The notes beneath the pieces are model-generated. The model was not told the origin of the DNA. It saw only the letters and a program-made list of their open reading frames with translations, and searched no databases. Shown in pieces: positions 35,039-43,979 of a stretch of DNA of 64,000 nt. Source of the stretch: RGIG3701 sp030530205 (GTDB taxonomy: Bacteria; Planctomycetota; Planctomycetia; Pirellulales; Thermoguttaceae). Every line of letters begins with the position of its first letter. Position 1 is the first letter of the stretch. The position numbers were made by a program, and so were the translations under genes. The DNA is taken from contig JAUMVK010000012.1 in assembly GCA_030530205.1 (NCBI GenBank), positions 25,766 to 89,765 on the forward strand, in the 5' to 3' direction.

Positions 35039-35085
35039 TGTCGTTTAAAACGACGAGAGACGACGCTGGAAGCATCGCCGCCGCA
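35039..35085. repeat. GTCGTTT palindrome and GACGACGCTGGAAG motif between convergent genes
   Basis: GTCGTTTAAAACGAC is a perfect 15-base palindrome. It is followed by GACGACGCTGGAAGCATCG, related in reverse orientation to the 24-base units at 7335-7401. It lies between mnmG and the convergent SUMF lipoprotein gene. Confidence 0.45.
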
Positions 35086-35091
35086 AGGATT

Positions 35092-37377
35092 CTATTCCCC
35101 GGAACCGGGAACCATAAGGACGCGGAAGCCCACCCAATCAAAAGACCAATCACGACCGTAATGGAAGCGAATCTTGGGATTGCAGAGCGCATCGCTGAAT
35201 TTCCAGCAACCGCCACGACACACATGCCCGTCTGAGGATTCTGTTGTGCTTTCCGGGTCAATTTTCAGTGAGCCAGTATAGTAATACTGATCATACCAGT
35301 CCGAGCACCACTCGTTAACATTTCCGTACATATCGTACAGCCCCCAGTCATTCGGCTTCTTCATCCCCACTGCCTGGGTCTCCTCATCGGAATTGGAATC
35401 GTACCACGCAAAGGAACGTATATCATTCCTGGGTACGTTCTTCGCGCCTGCGAGACAGGCGTATTCCCACTGTGCCTCAGTTGGAAGTTTCACCGTTCGA
35501 TTCAATTTCTTGCTCAAATTACTGCAGTACAACTGACACTTGGTCCAGCTTACATTCTCGACCGGTTTTTGATCCCCTCTGAACTCGCTAGGATTCACAC
35601 CTGCACCCATCACACACTGCCACATTTTCTGGGTGACCTCAGTCTCCAAAAGCCAGAACCCCTCCGTCAGCCTCACTTTATGTTCTGGACGGTCAAAAGA
35701 CTTGTAACTGGAGTCGTTCGGCCATAACATATTAGGCTCGCCCATAGTAAACTCGCCAGCCGGACACCAGCGAAACGCAAATTCAACCCCATCGACCGTA
35801 AGCACTTTACGCTCTCCGGCTTTAGGAAGAAATTTTTCAATTTTCTCCTTCTGTTCCCAAAAGCCGCCATCCTCTGGGCACATGTCAAGCGCTTTGTTGA
35901 TTTCCGCCAACGCTTTTGAGTATTGCTTCTTTTCAAAAAATTTGGAGGACTCGTTAAAATAGATGTTTGCCTCCTCGTATACGGCAGCATCTCCGATCAA
36001 TTTCTTTTGACAGAGGAACTTTTCATTCTCCGGAAAGGGCTCAAGTGCGGCTTGGATCTCCTTGAACGCATCCTGATATTGCTTCTCTTCAAGCAGCCGC
36101 ACGGATCGGTTGTAATGCCTGACCGCCAGCTGTTCTTTAATATACTGATCCATTTCATCCAGAATCGTCTTCAAGCGCGCTTGCGTGACCAGAGCATCGC
36201 GGTCGTTCTGCTTCAGCAAATACTCGAAATGGGAGCGGATGATCTCCAGCTGGGTCTCCACTTCCGAATCCGGAAGCGGCGGTTTGATCCGCAAAAGGCC
36301 CTCCAAAGACTCCGCGATCGTACTCCAGTCGGGGTCTTTACTTTCCAGATCCTTCACGCACTGGGAAAGCGCCTGCAAATAGGGCCGGCTCAGCACCAAA
36401 AGAGTTTCGTTTTGGCAGGTTTCCAGCGCAGCCAGGTAGTCCCTGAAAAACCCCGGCGAAAAACGGCCGGACGCGTTGGTTACGATACTTTCAACCTGTT
36501 TGACCGCCTCGAGCCGGCAGCGGCACGCGGCTTCCAGCTGTTTGTCTTCCAGATATTCCGCGAACTCCTTGTTGGCACGTTCCACGATTTTGCTGCAGTC
36601 GTTTTTCACACGTACCAAAAGGCTCTTCTCGGCCGGTTTTTCGGGTGTTTGGACTTTTTCGGCCAAATCCGGCAAAGGAGAAAGGCCTTTCACGGACTTC
36701 AATTCCAGCTTCTGTATCTTCGTAACGTTATTCTCCATCGTCTCGGCCATGATCTTATCGACCTCAAGAGCAATCTCCGTCTTTTCGCCCGTGGACATTT
36801 CGTCCCATTCCTCGTCCTGGATGGTGACATCCCCTTCCGCGATAAGCCGATCGAGTTCCGGGTCTTCGCCCTGAATATAAACCCGATTGTTTTCCTCGAT
36901 TCTTCGGAGCGTTTCCAGGGACTGTTCGAGCTGGTGTTTGGACTTATTCAGACGATCTTCCTGCCGGGTAAAAACGACGACGTCACGCTCCAGAGCTGTC
37001 AGTTTGCTCCACGCTGACCGGACCTCCTGAAACCACTGCTGGGAGTCCAGATCCGATTTGACCTTGGCAAGTTCCGCTTTGATCTCTTTGGGGGTTTTGT
37101 TGGAACGGCGGATAATCTGCCCAAGCTCGGACTTGGCCGTATCACGTTCCGCGGTACGTTTGATCAATAGATTTTCCGTGTTTTGCAGCTTGTCCTTGAT
37201 CTCGGTCAACTTCCCTTCCATTTCCTCGATGGAAGGCGGGGCCTTGTGTTCTTCCACTGCCGGTGGAGCCTGATTTGTCTGCTGCTGTGTCGTTGGACCA
37301 GATGGTTTGGGCTTCAGTTCATCACAACCGGTCAGGGTAATGGCCGTCATAAGGAATAGCATTAAAAAACGTTTCAT
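35092..37377 (-). CDS. SUMF-domain lipoprotein, short paralogue (coiled coil, two TPR-like units, SUMF/C-lectin domain)
   Basis: A 761-residue lipoprotein: MKRFLMLFLMTAITLTGC with lipobox TLTGC. Residues about 50-220 are strongly coiled-coil (LTEIKDKLQNTENLLIKRTA). Two TPR-like units cover about 430-535 (HYNRSVRLLEEKQYQDAFKE; KFFEKKQYSKALAEINKALD). The C-terminal SUMF/FGE-type domain (residues about 540-761) has FRWCPAGEFTMGEPN, LPTEAQWEYACLAG and GNVNEWCSDWYDQYYY. At the active-site stretch GGCWKFSDALC, Phe stands where formylglycine-generating enzymes have their first cysteine, so enzyme activity is unlikely and a binding role is more probable. It is the last gene of the locus, 96 bases after its longer paralogue, with an AGAGGA ribosome site. 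Confidence 0.78.
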   Translation of the reverse strand: MKRFLMLFLMTAITLTGCDELKPKPSGPTTQQQTNQAPPAVEEHKAPPSIEEMEGKLTEIKDKLQNTENLLIKRTAERDTAKSELGQIIRRSNKTPKEIKAELAKVKSDLDSQQWFQEVRSAWSKLTALERDVVVFTRQEDRLNKSKHQLEQSLETLRRIEENNRVYIQGEDPELDRLIAEGDVTIQDEEWDEMSTGEKTEIALEVDKIMAETMENNVTKIQKLELKSVKGLSPLPDLAEKVQTPEKPAEKSLLVRVKNDCSKIVERANKEFAEYLEDKQLEAACRCRLEAVKQVESIVTNASGRFSPGFFRDYLAALETCQNETLLVLSRPYLQALSQCVKDLESKDPDWSTIAESLEGLLRIKPPLPDSEVETQLEIIRSHFEYLLKQNDRDALVTQARLKTILDEMDQYIKEQLAVRHYNRSVRLLEEKQYQDAFKEIQAALEPFPENEKFLCQKKLIGDAAVYEEANIYFNESSKFFEKKQYSKALAEINKALDMCPEDGGFWEQKEKIEKFLPKAGERKVLTVDGVEFAFRWCPAGEFTMGEPNMLWPNDSSYKSFDRPEHKVRLTEGFWLLETEVTQKMWQCVMGAGVNPSEFRGDQKPVENVSWTKCQLYCSNLSKKLNRTVKLPTEAQWEYACLAGAKNVPRNDIRSFAWYDSNSDEETQAVGMKKPNDWGLYDMYGNVNEWCSDWYDQYYYTGSLKIDPESTTESSDGHVCRGGCWKFSDALCNPKIRFHYGRDWSFDWVGFRVLMVPGSGE

Positions 37378-37473
37378 TTTGTCCTCTGTATATGTATTTT
37401 AACGCCCGCGGCCGGGGGTCCAATGTTTTCCCTGTTGGGGACGACACGGAAAGCGCAGTCCCCAGTAAGGAAT

Positions 37474-40404
37474 TTACTCCCCTTCACCGGGAACGATCAA
37501 AACGCGGAAACCTACGTCGCTTAGTCTGGAATCGGGGATCTGATTACTGCGGAACGAAGACTTACATTTCTCGGCCGGGCCCATCCAGCTCCCGCCTCGG
37601 GTCACACGAAGCGGGGAAGAAGTCTGATTTTCCGGATCGATTTCGGGTGAGTTAGTATAGTAATCTTCGTCATACCAGTCGGAACACCATTCATAGACGT
37701 TCCCGTACATATCGAGCAAGCCCCACGCGTTCGGTTTCTTCTGGCCGACTGCGTGGGTTTCTTCATCTGAATTCTTTTCGTACCAGGCCATAGCATCCGG
37801 GTCACCCGCGTAATCGTCCGTCGAGCCGGCGCGACAGGCGTATTCCCACTGCGCCTCGGTCGGAAGTTTTACCCTCTTGCCCAGTTTCGCGCTCAATTTG
37901 CGGCAGAACTCCCAGGATTCTTCCCAGTTGACATAATAAATCGGGTACGAATCTCCGATCCCATAGTCGTAAGAACGCCCTGAGAGTTTTTTCTGTTCAT
38001 CCTGGTTTAGTCCCATCACGGCCTTCCACATCTCTTGTGTGACTTCGGTTTCCAGAAGCCAGAAACCTTCTGTCAGCCTCACCTTGTGAGCCTTTCGGTC
38101 CAAAAACCGGGCATTGGGGGCGTCCAGCGTGAGCAGACCTGGATCACCCATCATAAACTTGCCGCACGGACACCAGCGGAACGCGAATTCAACGCCATCG
38201 ACGGTAAAGGCCTTGCGGTCACCGGCCTTGGGGAGCATTTTTTCAAGCTCTTCTTTTTGTTTCCGGTAATCGTTGTTTTCCGGGTATATTTCAAGCGCGG
38301 ATATGGTTTCCGCTAACGCTTCCGAATAGAGTTTCCTTTCCAAAAGCCCGGCAACCTGTTTGAAGTGCTTGTCCGCTTCTTCATTCTTGACCGTTTTTTC
38401 GATCCATTTCTTGTGATCGGCGAACTTTTCGTTATCCGGAGTGATACTCAGAGCCTCCCCGATTTCCTTGAGGGCTTCCTGATATTGTTTGTTTTCCAAA
38501 AACTTCACCGACTGGTTATAGTGTCTGTTCGCTTCTTCCTCGATGACCGTCTGCTCGATCAGCTGCTTCTGCTTGGTGTATTTTTCGTTCTCCGGGAAAA
38601 TATCGATCGCGGCCTTGATATCATCGAGCGCTTCATTATATTGTTTGTTCTCAAAAAGCGTTACGGATTGACTGTAGTGTTTATCCGCGGCAGCCTGTTC
38701 GATCAAGTGTTTTTGATTGGCATACTTATCGTGCCCCGGAAATAGACCAATAGCGAGCTCGATTTCCTTGAACGCTTCTTCGAATTGTTTCTTTTTCAAA
38801 AAAATCACTGACTGGTCGTAGTGGCCGTCCGCTTCGTCAATTTTGGCAATCCGATCGATCAAATCCTTTTGAGCAAGAAACTTTTCATTATCCGGATATT
38901 TCTCGAGAAGTATCTGGATCTCGTCGAGCGCTTCTTTGAATTGTTTTTTTTCCAAAAACTCCACAGACTTGTTGAAATGGCTGTTCTTCTCTTCATTTTC
39001 AACCGCTTTTTCGATTGCTTTCTTGTGAGCGATGTACGTTTTGTTGTCCGGGCATTTCTCAAGCGCCAACCGGATCTCCTCGGCCGCCTCTTTGTATTTC
39101 TTTTCTTCCAGAAGACGCACGGATCGGTCGTAGTGTCTGGACGTAAATTGTTCTCCGACGTATAAACCCATCTCAACGATGGCCGTCCTCAAACGCTCCT
39201 GCATGACCTGCGCGTCGCGGTCGTTCTGTTTCAGCAGATACTCGAAATGGGAACGAATGATCTTCAGCTGAGTCTCCACTTCCGAATCCGGCAGCACCGG
39301 CTTGATCCGCAGCAGGCCCTCCAAAGACTCCGCGATGGTTTTCCAGTCCGGGTCTTTAGTTTCCAAATCCTTAACGCACCGGGAAAGCGCCTGCAAATAA
39401 GGCTTGCTCAGTTCCAGGAGCGTGTCGTTTTGGCACACGACCAGAGCATCCAGGTAAACCCTGAAAAAATCCTGATCAAAATTGTCGGAAGCGCTGGTTA
39501 GGATATTTTCAACCTCTTTGACCGCTTCGAGCCGGCAGCGGCAGGCGGACTCCAACTGTTTGTCTTCCAGATACTCTTCGAACTCCTTATTGGCACGGTC
39601 CACAATTCTGTTGCAATCATTTTTCACACGTGTCAAAAGACTTTTCTCCGCCGGTTTATCTGGCGTTTGAACCTTTTCGGTCATATCCGGCAAAGGGGAA
39701 AGTTCCTTCACTGACTCCAGTTCCAGCCCCGGAATTTTTGAGACGCTGCTTTCAATCGTCTCGGTCATGATCTTATTGACCTCGAGAGCGATCTCCGTTT
39801 TCTCACCGGTGGTCAACTTCTCCCATTCACCGTCCTGAACGATCACGTCCCCTTCCGCGATGAGCCTATCCAGTTCCGGGTCCTCGCCTGCAATGTACAC
39901 GCTATTATTTTCTTCGATCCGTTTCAGGGTTTCCAAAGACTGTTCCAGCTGGATCCTGGATCGGTTCAGACGATCTTCCTGCCGGGTAAAAACGACGACG
40001 TCACGCTCCAGAGCCACCAATTTGCTCCAGGCTGACCGGATCTCCTGAAACCACTGTTGGGAGTCCAGATCCGATTTGACCTTGGCAAGTTCCGCTTTGA
40101 TCTCTTTGGGGGTTTTGTTGGAACGGCGGATAATCTGCCCAAGCTCGTTCTTGACCGTATCACGTTCGGCGGTACGCTTGATCAATAAATCTTCCGTGCT
40201 TTGGAGCTTGTCCTGGATCTCGGACAGTTTCGTTTCGATTTCCTCGATGGAAGGCGGGACCGGCTGCAGTGTTTGTTTTTCTACTGCCGACTGAGCCTGA
40301 GCGGGTTGCTCCGGGACAGCCGGGACGGACGGTTTCGGTTTTGATTCCTCACACCCGATCAGGGTTATGGTCATCATAAGGAAAAGAATCAAAAAGCGTT
40401 TCAT
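37474..40404 (-). CDS. SUMF-domain lipoprotein, long paralogue (coiled coil, six TPR-like units, SUMF domain)
   Basis: A 976-residue paralogue of the next gene, nearly identical in the coiled-coil start (LIKRTAERDTVKNELGQIIR) and similar in the SUMF end, but with six TPR-like units instead of two, each about 52 residues (HYDQSVIFLKKKQFEEAFKE; HYNQSVKFLENKQYQEALKE). The lipobox is TLIGC. The SUMF region carries RWCPCGKFMMGD, LPTEAQWEYACRAGS, GNVYEWCSDWYDEDYY and RGGSWMGPAEKC. The first catalytic Cys of true FGE is Gly here, so I predict no formylglycine production. The extra repeats probably arose by tandem duplication. It follows the sigma-like gene by 42 bases with an AGAGGA ribosome site. 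Confidence 0.78.
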   Translation of the reverse strand: MKRFLILFLMMTITLIGCEESKPKPSVPAVPEQPAQAQSAVEKQTLQPVPPSIEEIETKLSEIQDKLQSTEDLLIKRTAERDTVKNELGQIIRRSNKTPKEIKAELAKVKSDLDSQQWFQEIRSAWSKLVALERDVVVFTRQEDRLNRSRIQLEQSLETLKRIEENNSVYIAGEDPELDRLIAEGDVIVQDGEWEKLTTGEKTEIALEVNKIMTETIESSVSKIPGLELESVKELSPLPDMTEKVQTPDKPAEKSLLTRVKNDCNRIVDRANKEFEEYLEDKQLESACRCRLEAVKEVENILTSASDNFDQDFFRVYLDALVVCQNDTLLELSKPYLQALSRCVKDLETKDPDWKTIAESLEGLLRIKPVLPDSEVETQLKIIRSHFEYLLKQNDRDAQVMQERLRTAIVEMGLYVGEQFTSRHYDRSVRLLEEKKYKEAAEEIRLALEKCPDNKTYIAHKKAIEKAVENEEKNSHFNKSVEFLEKKQFKEALDEIQILLEKYPDNEKFLAQKDLIDRIAKIDEADGHYDQSVIFLKKKQFEEAFKEIELAIGLFPGHDKYANQKHLIEQAAADKHYSQSVTLFENKQYNEALDDIKAAIDIFPENEKYTKQKQLIEQTVIEEEANRHYNQSVKFLENKQYQEALKEIGEALSITPDNEKFADHKKWIEKTVKNEEADKHFKQVAGLLERKLYSEALAETISALEIYPENNDYRKQKEELEKMLPKAGDRKAFTVDGVEFAFRWCPCGKFMMGDPGLLTLDAPNARFLDRKAHKVRLTEGFWLLETEVTQEMWKAVMGLNQDEQKKLSGRSYDYGIGDSYPIYYVNWEESWEFCRKLSAKLGKRVKLPTEAQWEYACRAGSTDDYAGDPDAMAWYEKNSDEETHAVGQKKPNAWGLLDMYGNVYEWCSDWYDEDYYTNSPEIDPENQTSSPLRVTRGGSWMGPAEKCKSSFRSNQIPDSRLSDVGFRVLIVPGEGE

Positions 40405-40446
40405 TGCATCCTCTGTTCAAATATACGTCTATAACAGGCTTATTTT

Positions 40447-40866
40447 TTACCGTTTCAAAAAGGAATGAAGCAGCGAGACAACATACGCCCACACTTCGTT
40501 TCTGTGGCGTGTGGTTCTGGAACAGTCCCGAACAGCGTTTTGAATTATTTGACAAATCCAGCCTCTTGCCTGCTGGTCACACGTTCCGCGGTAAGAATCG
40601 ATCTTGCGGAATATCTTTATTAAAACTTCCTGTAGTATATCTTCCGTTTCATTTATACTAACATAATAACGATTCTCTGTCAAGTACCTGACCTGCTTTT
40701 CACAAAATCCCCAAAAGTCTGTAAACATACCCTTGGATAAGTGACAAAAAAGTTCATTGTAACGTTCTTTGTTCCTGTCGGCGTGGGATAATCGCTGAAG
40801 TTCAGTCAATAGCGCGTGATAATCGGGGATTTTTGCCTTTTCGGAACTTTTGAGTACACGATTCAC
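40447..40866 (-). CDS. Sigma-70 region-2 protein, apparently lacking region 4
   Basis: Residues about 40-130 match sigma-70/ECF region 2: FWGFCEKQVRYLTENRYYVS, INETEDILQEVLIKIFRKID and SYRGTCDQQARGWICQIIQN. Region 2 recognises -10 DNA and the core enzyme, but the protein ends 20 residues later (HRNEVWAYVVSLLHSFLKR), with no helix-turn-helix region 4. I use GTG at 40866, which has GGAG 7 bases upstream; a GTG at 40977 overlapping the previous gene is the alternative. Sandwiched in a membrane/lipoprotein operon, it may be a regulatory sigma-like factor, or it may be incomplete. Confidence 0.7.
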   Translation of the reverse strand: MNRVLKSSEKAKIPDYHALLTELQRLSHADRNKERYNELFCHLSKGMFTDFWGFCEKQVRYLTENRYYVSINETEDILQEVLIKIFRKIDSYRGTCDQQARGWICQIIQNAVRDCSRTTRHRNEVWAYVVSLLHSFLKR

Positions 40867-40967
40867 AGGCGTTCTCCATAAAGTCTTTATAAACAAAAAA
40901 CGATTGACTCGAAAAGGGGCAAACCGGCCAGGTAAACCCAACCGACTGTCCCACAGAGGAGGCGCGT

Positions 40968-41783
40968 TTAATCCCACAACGCGTCCAACGCATTGGCGCC
41001 ATCGGTTTCAGGAGAGATTTCCGGCATGGTATAGACGTCACCTGCTGCCGGTTTACCAGCTTCCTCATTGATCACTTCGGCGGAGGCGGTCAATTCGTCG
41101 ATTTCATCCTGAATCGTGTCAAGGATCTTGCCAATATCACCCACATTGACCCCTTCAGCCGTCGCCCCCAATTCGGCCAATTCCTTGTTAATGGCGGCGA
41201 TTTCGCGCTCCGTTTCCAGTTTGGAAAGCTGGACCTGAATTTTTTCGATTGCCGCGTACAGTTCTTTTTGCTTTTCGAGCATCTTGTTGGCTACTTCAAT
41301 CTGGTTTGCGATCAGCTTCCGCTTGGCTTCCAGAACAGACTTTTTCTGCTCGTATTCTCCCTGCCATTTAGCAAGCTGATTATAGGCATCCATCGCAGAA
41401 CCTTCCTTTCCGGCAAAAACGATTTTCGTCTGTTTTTGCTCTTCGGTCAGCATTCCGATCTCGCTCGGTTTGGGTAACCCGGCCGTCTTGATCGTCTGCG
41501 CCATCTGTTTCACGGCAAACTCGAACCTCTTGAGCTCTTCCTGTTCACGCTCAACTCCCAGTTCCATCGTTCGGGCCTTGATTTTCATCTCGCGTGACCG
41601 CTGCTGCAGAGAATCCGCCTGGCGTTTCGTTTTGGCTATCATTGTTTCCGCACGCTGAACCGCAGTGGCACGGTCGATTTTCTTCGTAATATCATTGACC
41701 TGCTTGCTGAAAAAACCAAATTGCCAAATGACGATACCTAAAATAACCGCCAGTATGCCGATTGTCGCAAAAATAGTTCTCAT
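40968..41783 (-). CDS. Membrane-anchored coiled-coil protein, function unknown
   Basis: A 271-residue protein with one N-terminal transmembrane helix (TIFATIGILAVILGIVIWQF) and a long charged coiled coil (TAVQRAETMIAKTKRQADSL; LEKQKELYAAIEKIQVQLSK), ending in an acidic tail. The start at 41783 has AGGAG 9 bases upstream. It probably extends into the periplasm or cytoplasm as a rod; orientation cannot be read. No family is recognised. It precedes the sigma-region-2 gene in the same direction and is 49 bases after the small membrane protein gene. Confidence 0.65.
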   Translation of the reverse strand: MRTIFATIGILAVILGIVIWQFGFFSKQVNDITKKIDRATAVQRAETMIAKTKRQADSLQQRSREMKIKARTMELGVEREQEELKRFEFAVKQMAQTIKTAGLPKPSEIGMLTEEQKQTKIVFAGKEGSAMDAYNQLAKWQGEYEQKKSVLEAKRKLIANQIEVANKMLEKQKELYAAIEKIQVQLSKLETEREIAAINKELAELGATAEGVNVGDIGKILDTIQDEIDELTASAEVINEEAGKPAAGDVYTMPEISPETDGANALDALWD

Positions 41784-41832
41784 TTGAAATTTCTCCTGAA
41801 AAAAAGGAAAGTTAATAAACAATTCTGAAAGA

Positions 41833-42111
41833 TCAATCACCGATCGAGGTAATGAAAGCGTTTGCCAGCTGATTTAGTTTCATAATCATCAGGCAATTTA
41901 AGGGAAATATGAATAACAGCAGCGCCACAACCGCCAAAAGCGCCTTATTGAACTTTTCCAGGCCCATTTCCCACTGCTGGATCCGGATCACTTCCTCAGT
42001 GGTTTTTTGGGCCGAGTGTTCACAAATTTCGGCCCAGCAATCCTGTAAACCCTGTTTTAGTTCCTGTTTTGTATCCGCGGTAATGAAACCGTTTTCAATC
42101 TTCACCGCCAT
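41833..42111 (-). CDS. Small single-span membrane protein at the head of the SUMF locus
   Basis: A 92-residue protein starting at 42111 (GGAG six bases before the ATG). It has a soluble N-terminal half (KQELKQGLQDCWAEICEHSA) and one hydrophobic helix near residues 58-78 (LLAVVALLLFIFPLNCLMIM). The reading frame continues upstream for hundreds of codons opposite purH, but that part is not coding. The family is unknown. It leads the gene set that contains the coiled-coil protein, the sigma-region-2 protein and the SUMF lipoproteins. Confidence 0.6.
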   Translation of the reverse strand: MAVKIENGFITADTKQELKQGLQDCWAEICEHSAQKTTEEVIRIQQWEMGLEKFNKALLAVVALLLFIFPLNCLMIMKLNQLANAFITSIGD

Positions 42112-42399
42112 GATATTCTCCATTTGGGGGCATTTTTGAACTTGTTCGGGAAAACTTTTTTCCCTGTCTGTTAATATTGACGGTACAAAGTTGGAAGAAA
42201 ACCAGAAAAAGGAAAATTTTTCCTGAAAAATCAGTAAAATCGTATAATCGGTCCCCTTCGACAGCTCCGAGTCGGAAATTCCCCTTTCTTTTTCTCCCCC
42301 CTCTTGATTTATTCCCAATCTGGGGTAAAATAATAAATGGACGTTTTTTCCCCTTTTCAACACTACAGCAATCCGTTTTCCCGAAGTGAGGATCAATCC

Positions 42400-43974
42400 A
42401 TGGAATCTCCCAAAATCAAACGTGCGATCATTAGCGTCAGTGATAAAACCAATCTGGACGTTTTCGCCAGAGGACTCGTCGAAATGGGCGTCGAAATTTA
42501 CAGCACCGGCGGAACCCGCACTTTCCTTGAGAAGAACGGAATCCCCTGCAAAGATATTTCCGCCTACACCGGCTTCCCTGAAATGATGGACGGCCGCCTG
42601 AAGACCCTCCACCCGTTCGTTTTCGGCGGGATCCTTTGCCGTCACGACCGCGAGGACGACATGGCCGGCCTGGAGGAACACGGGATCCTCACGTTCGAGC
42701 TGGTTTGCGTGAATCTTTACCCCTTCGAGGCGACGATCGCCAAACCGGACGTCACCGCCGCGCAGGCCATCGAGAAGATCGACATTGGTGGGCCGTCGCT
42801 CGTCCGTGCCGCCGCGAAGAACCATAAATTCACGAGCATCGTGACCAACAAAGACCAGTTCCAGACCGTTCTGGACTGCATGAAAGCCAACGATGGCGCG
42901 ACCACCTTCGAGCTTCGCCGCCAGCTGGCCGCCGAGGCGTTCAACCACACCGCGAAGTACGACCGCGCCATTGCGAACTGGTTCTCGAAAGAGATCGGCG
43001 AGGGCGACTTCCCGCAGACGCTGGGCGTTTCGTTCGAGCTCAAATCCACGCTCCGTTACGGCGAGAACCCGCACCAGAAAGCCGCGGTTTACGCCGACCC
43101 GAACGTCGAAAACGTCCCGAACATCGTGAACGCGAAGCAGCTCAACGGGAAGGAACTTTCCTACAACAATTTGATGGACCTGGATGCCGCGCTCGGGATC
43201 GTCCTGCGCAGCAAACTGCCGGCCTGCGCCGTGATCAAGCACAACAATCCGTGCGGTGCGGCCGAAGCCGAGACCCTTTCCGTGGCCTGTGAACGCGCCA
43301 TGGCGGGCGACCCGCTTTCCGCCTTCGGCTCCATTCTCGGCATGAACCGCGTCTGCGACGAAGCAACGGCCAAGATCCTTTGCGAGCCGGGCCTTTTCGT
43401 CGAGGCTATCGTCGCGGAAGACTTCGAGCCGAAAGCGCTGGAGCTGCTCACGACCGTCCCGAAGTGGCGCAATAACGTGCGTCTGATGGCCGCGGGCGAC
43501 CTGAGCCGCAAGCAGTCCGAATGGACCTGGCGCCGCATCGAGGGCGGACTCCTCGTCCAGAACGCCGACATTCACGACGATCCGGAAACGGAGTGGAAGG
43601 TCGTGACGAAGGCGCAGCCGAAAGAGTGCCAGATGGACGACCTGCGCTTCGCGTGGGACCTTTGCCGTTTCGTGAAGTCGAATGCGATCGTGCTTTGCAA
43701 AGACCGGATGCTGCTTGGCGCCGGCGCCGGTCAAATGAGCCGCGTCGATTCGGTGAAAATCTCCATCGAGAAAGCGGGCGACCGCATCGAAGGCGCGGTT
43801 TTGGCCTCTGACGCGTTCTTCCCGTTCGCCGACAGCATCGAGCTGTGCCACGAAAACGGGATCACGGCCCTGATCCAGCCCGGCGGTTCGAAACGTGACC
43901 AGGAAGTCATCGACGCCTGCGACAAATACGGCATTTCGATGATCTTCACCGGTTACCGCCACTTCCGCCACTAA
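42400..43974 (+). CDS. purH: Bifunctional AICAR transformylase / IMP cyclohydrolase
   Basis: Last two steps of IMP synthesis. The start at 42400 (GAGG eight bases upstream) gives 524 residues, the normal length. The N-terminal MGS-like IMP cyclohydrolase domain begins RAIISVSDKTNLDVFARGLV and has STGGTRTFLEKNGI and GRLKTLHPFVFGGIL. The C-terminal transformylase domain has LRYGENPHQKAAVYAD and the catalytic KHNNPCG. The final block ITALIQPGGSKRDQEVIDAC is typical. It is transcribed divergently from the SUMF locus; other pur genes are absent. A possible -10 box TATAAT lies near 42243. Confidence 0.97.
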   Translation: MESPKIKRAIISVSDKTNLDVFARGLVEMGVEIYSTGGTRTFLEKNGIPCKDISAYTGFPEMMDGRLKTLHPFVFGGILCRHDREDDMAGLEEHGILTFELVCVNLYPFEATIAKPDVTAAQAIEKIDIGGPSLVRAAAKNHKFTSIVTNKDQFQTVLDCMKANDGATTFELRRQLAAEAFNHTAKYDRAIANWFSKEIGEGDFPQTLGVSFELKSTLRYGENPHQKAAVYADPNVENVPNIVNAKQLNGKELSYNNLMDLDAALGIVLRSKLPACAVIKHNNPCGAAEAETLSVACERAMAGDPLSAFGSILGMNRVCDEATAKILCEPGLFVEAIVAEDFEPKALELLTTVPKWRNNVRLMAAGDLSRKQSEWTWRRIEGGLLVQNADIHDDPETEWKVVTKAQPKECQMDDLRFAWDLCRFVKSNAIVLCKDRMLLGAGAGQMSRVDSVKISIEKAGDRIEGAVLASDAFFPFADSIELCHENGITALIQPGGSKRDQEVIDACDKYGISMIFTGYRHFRH

Positions 43975-43979
43975 CAAAT

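Noticed and set aside
35092..40404. True formylglycine-generating enzymes
   Set aside because: Both SUMF domains lack the first catalytic cysteine, and no sulfatase gene is nearby.
42148..42164. GGGAAAA-C-TTTTTTCCC dyad as an operator for purH or the SUMF locus
   Set aside because: Single copy, low complexity and near no clear promoter; I cannot separate it from chance.
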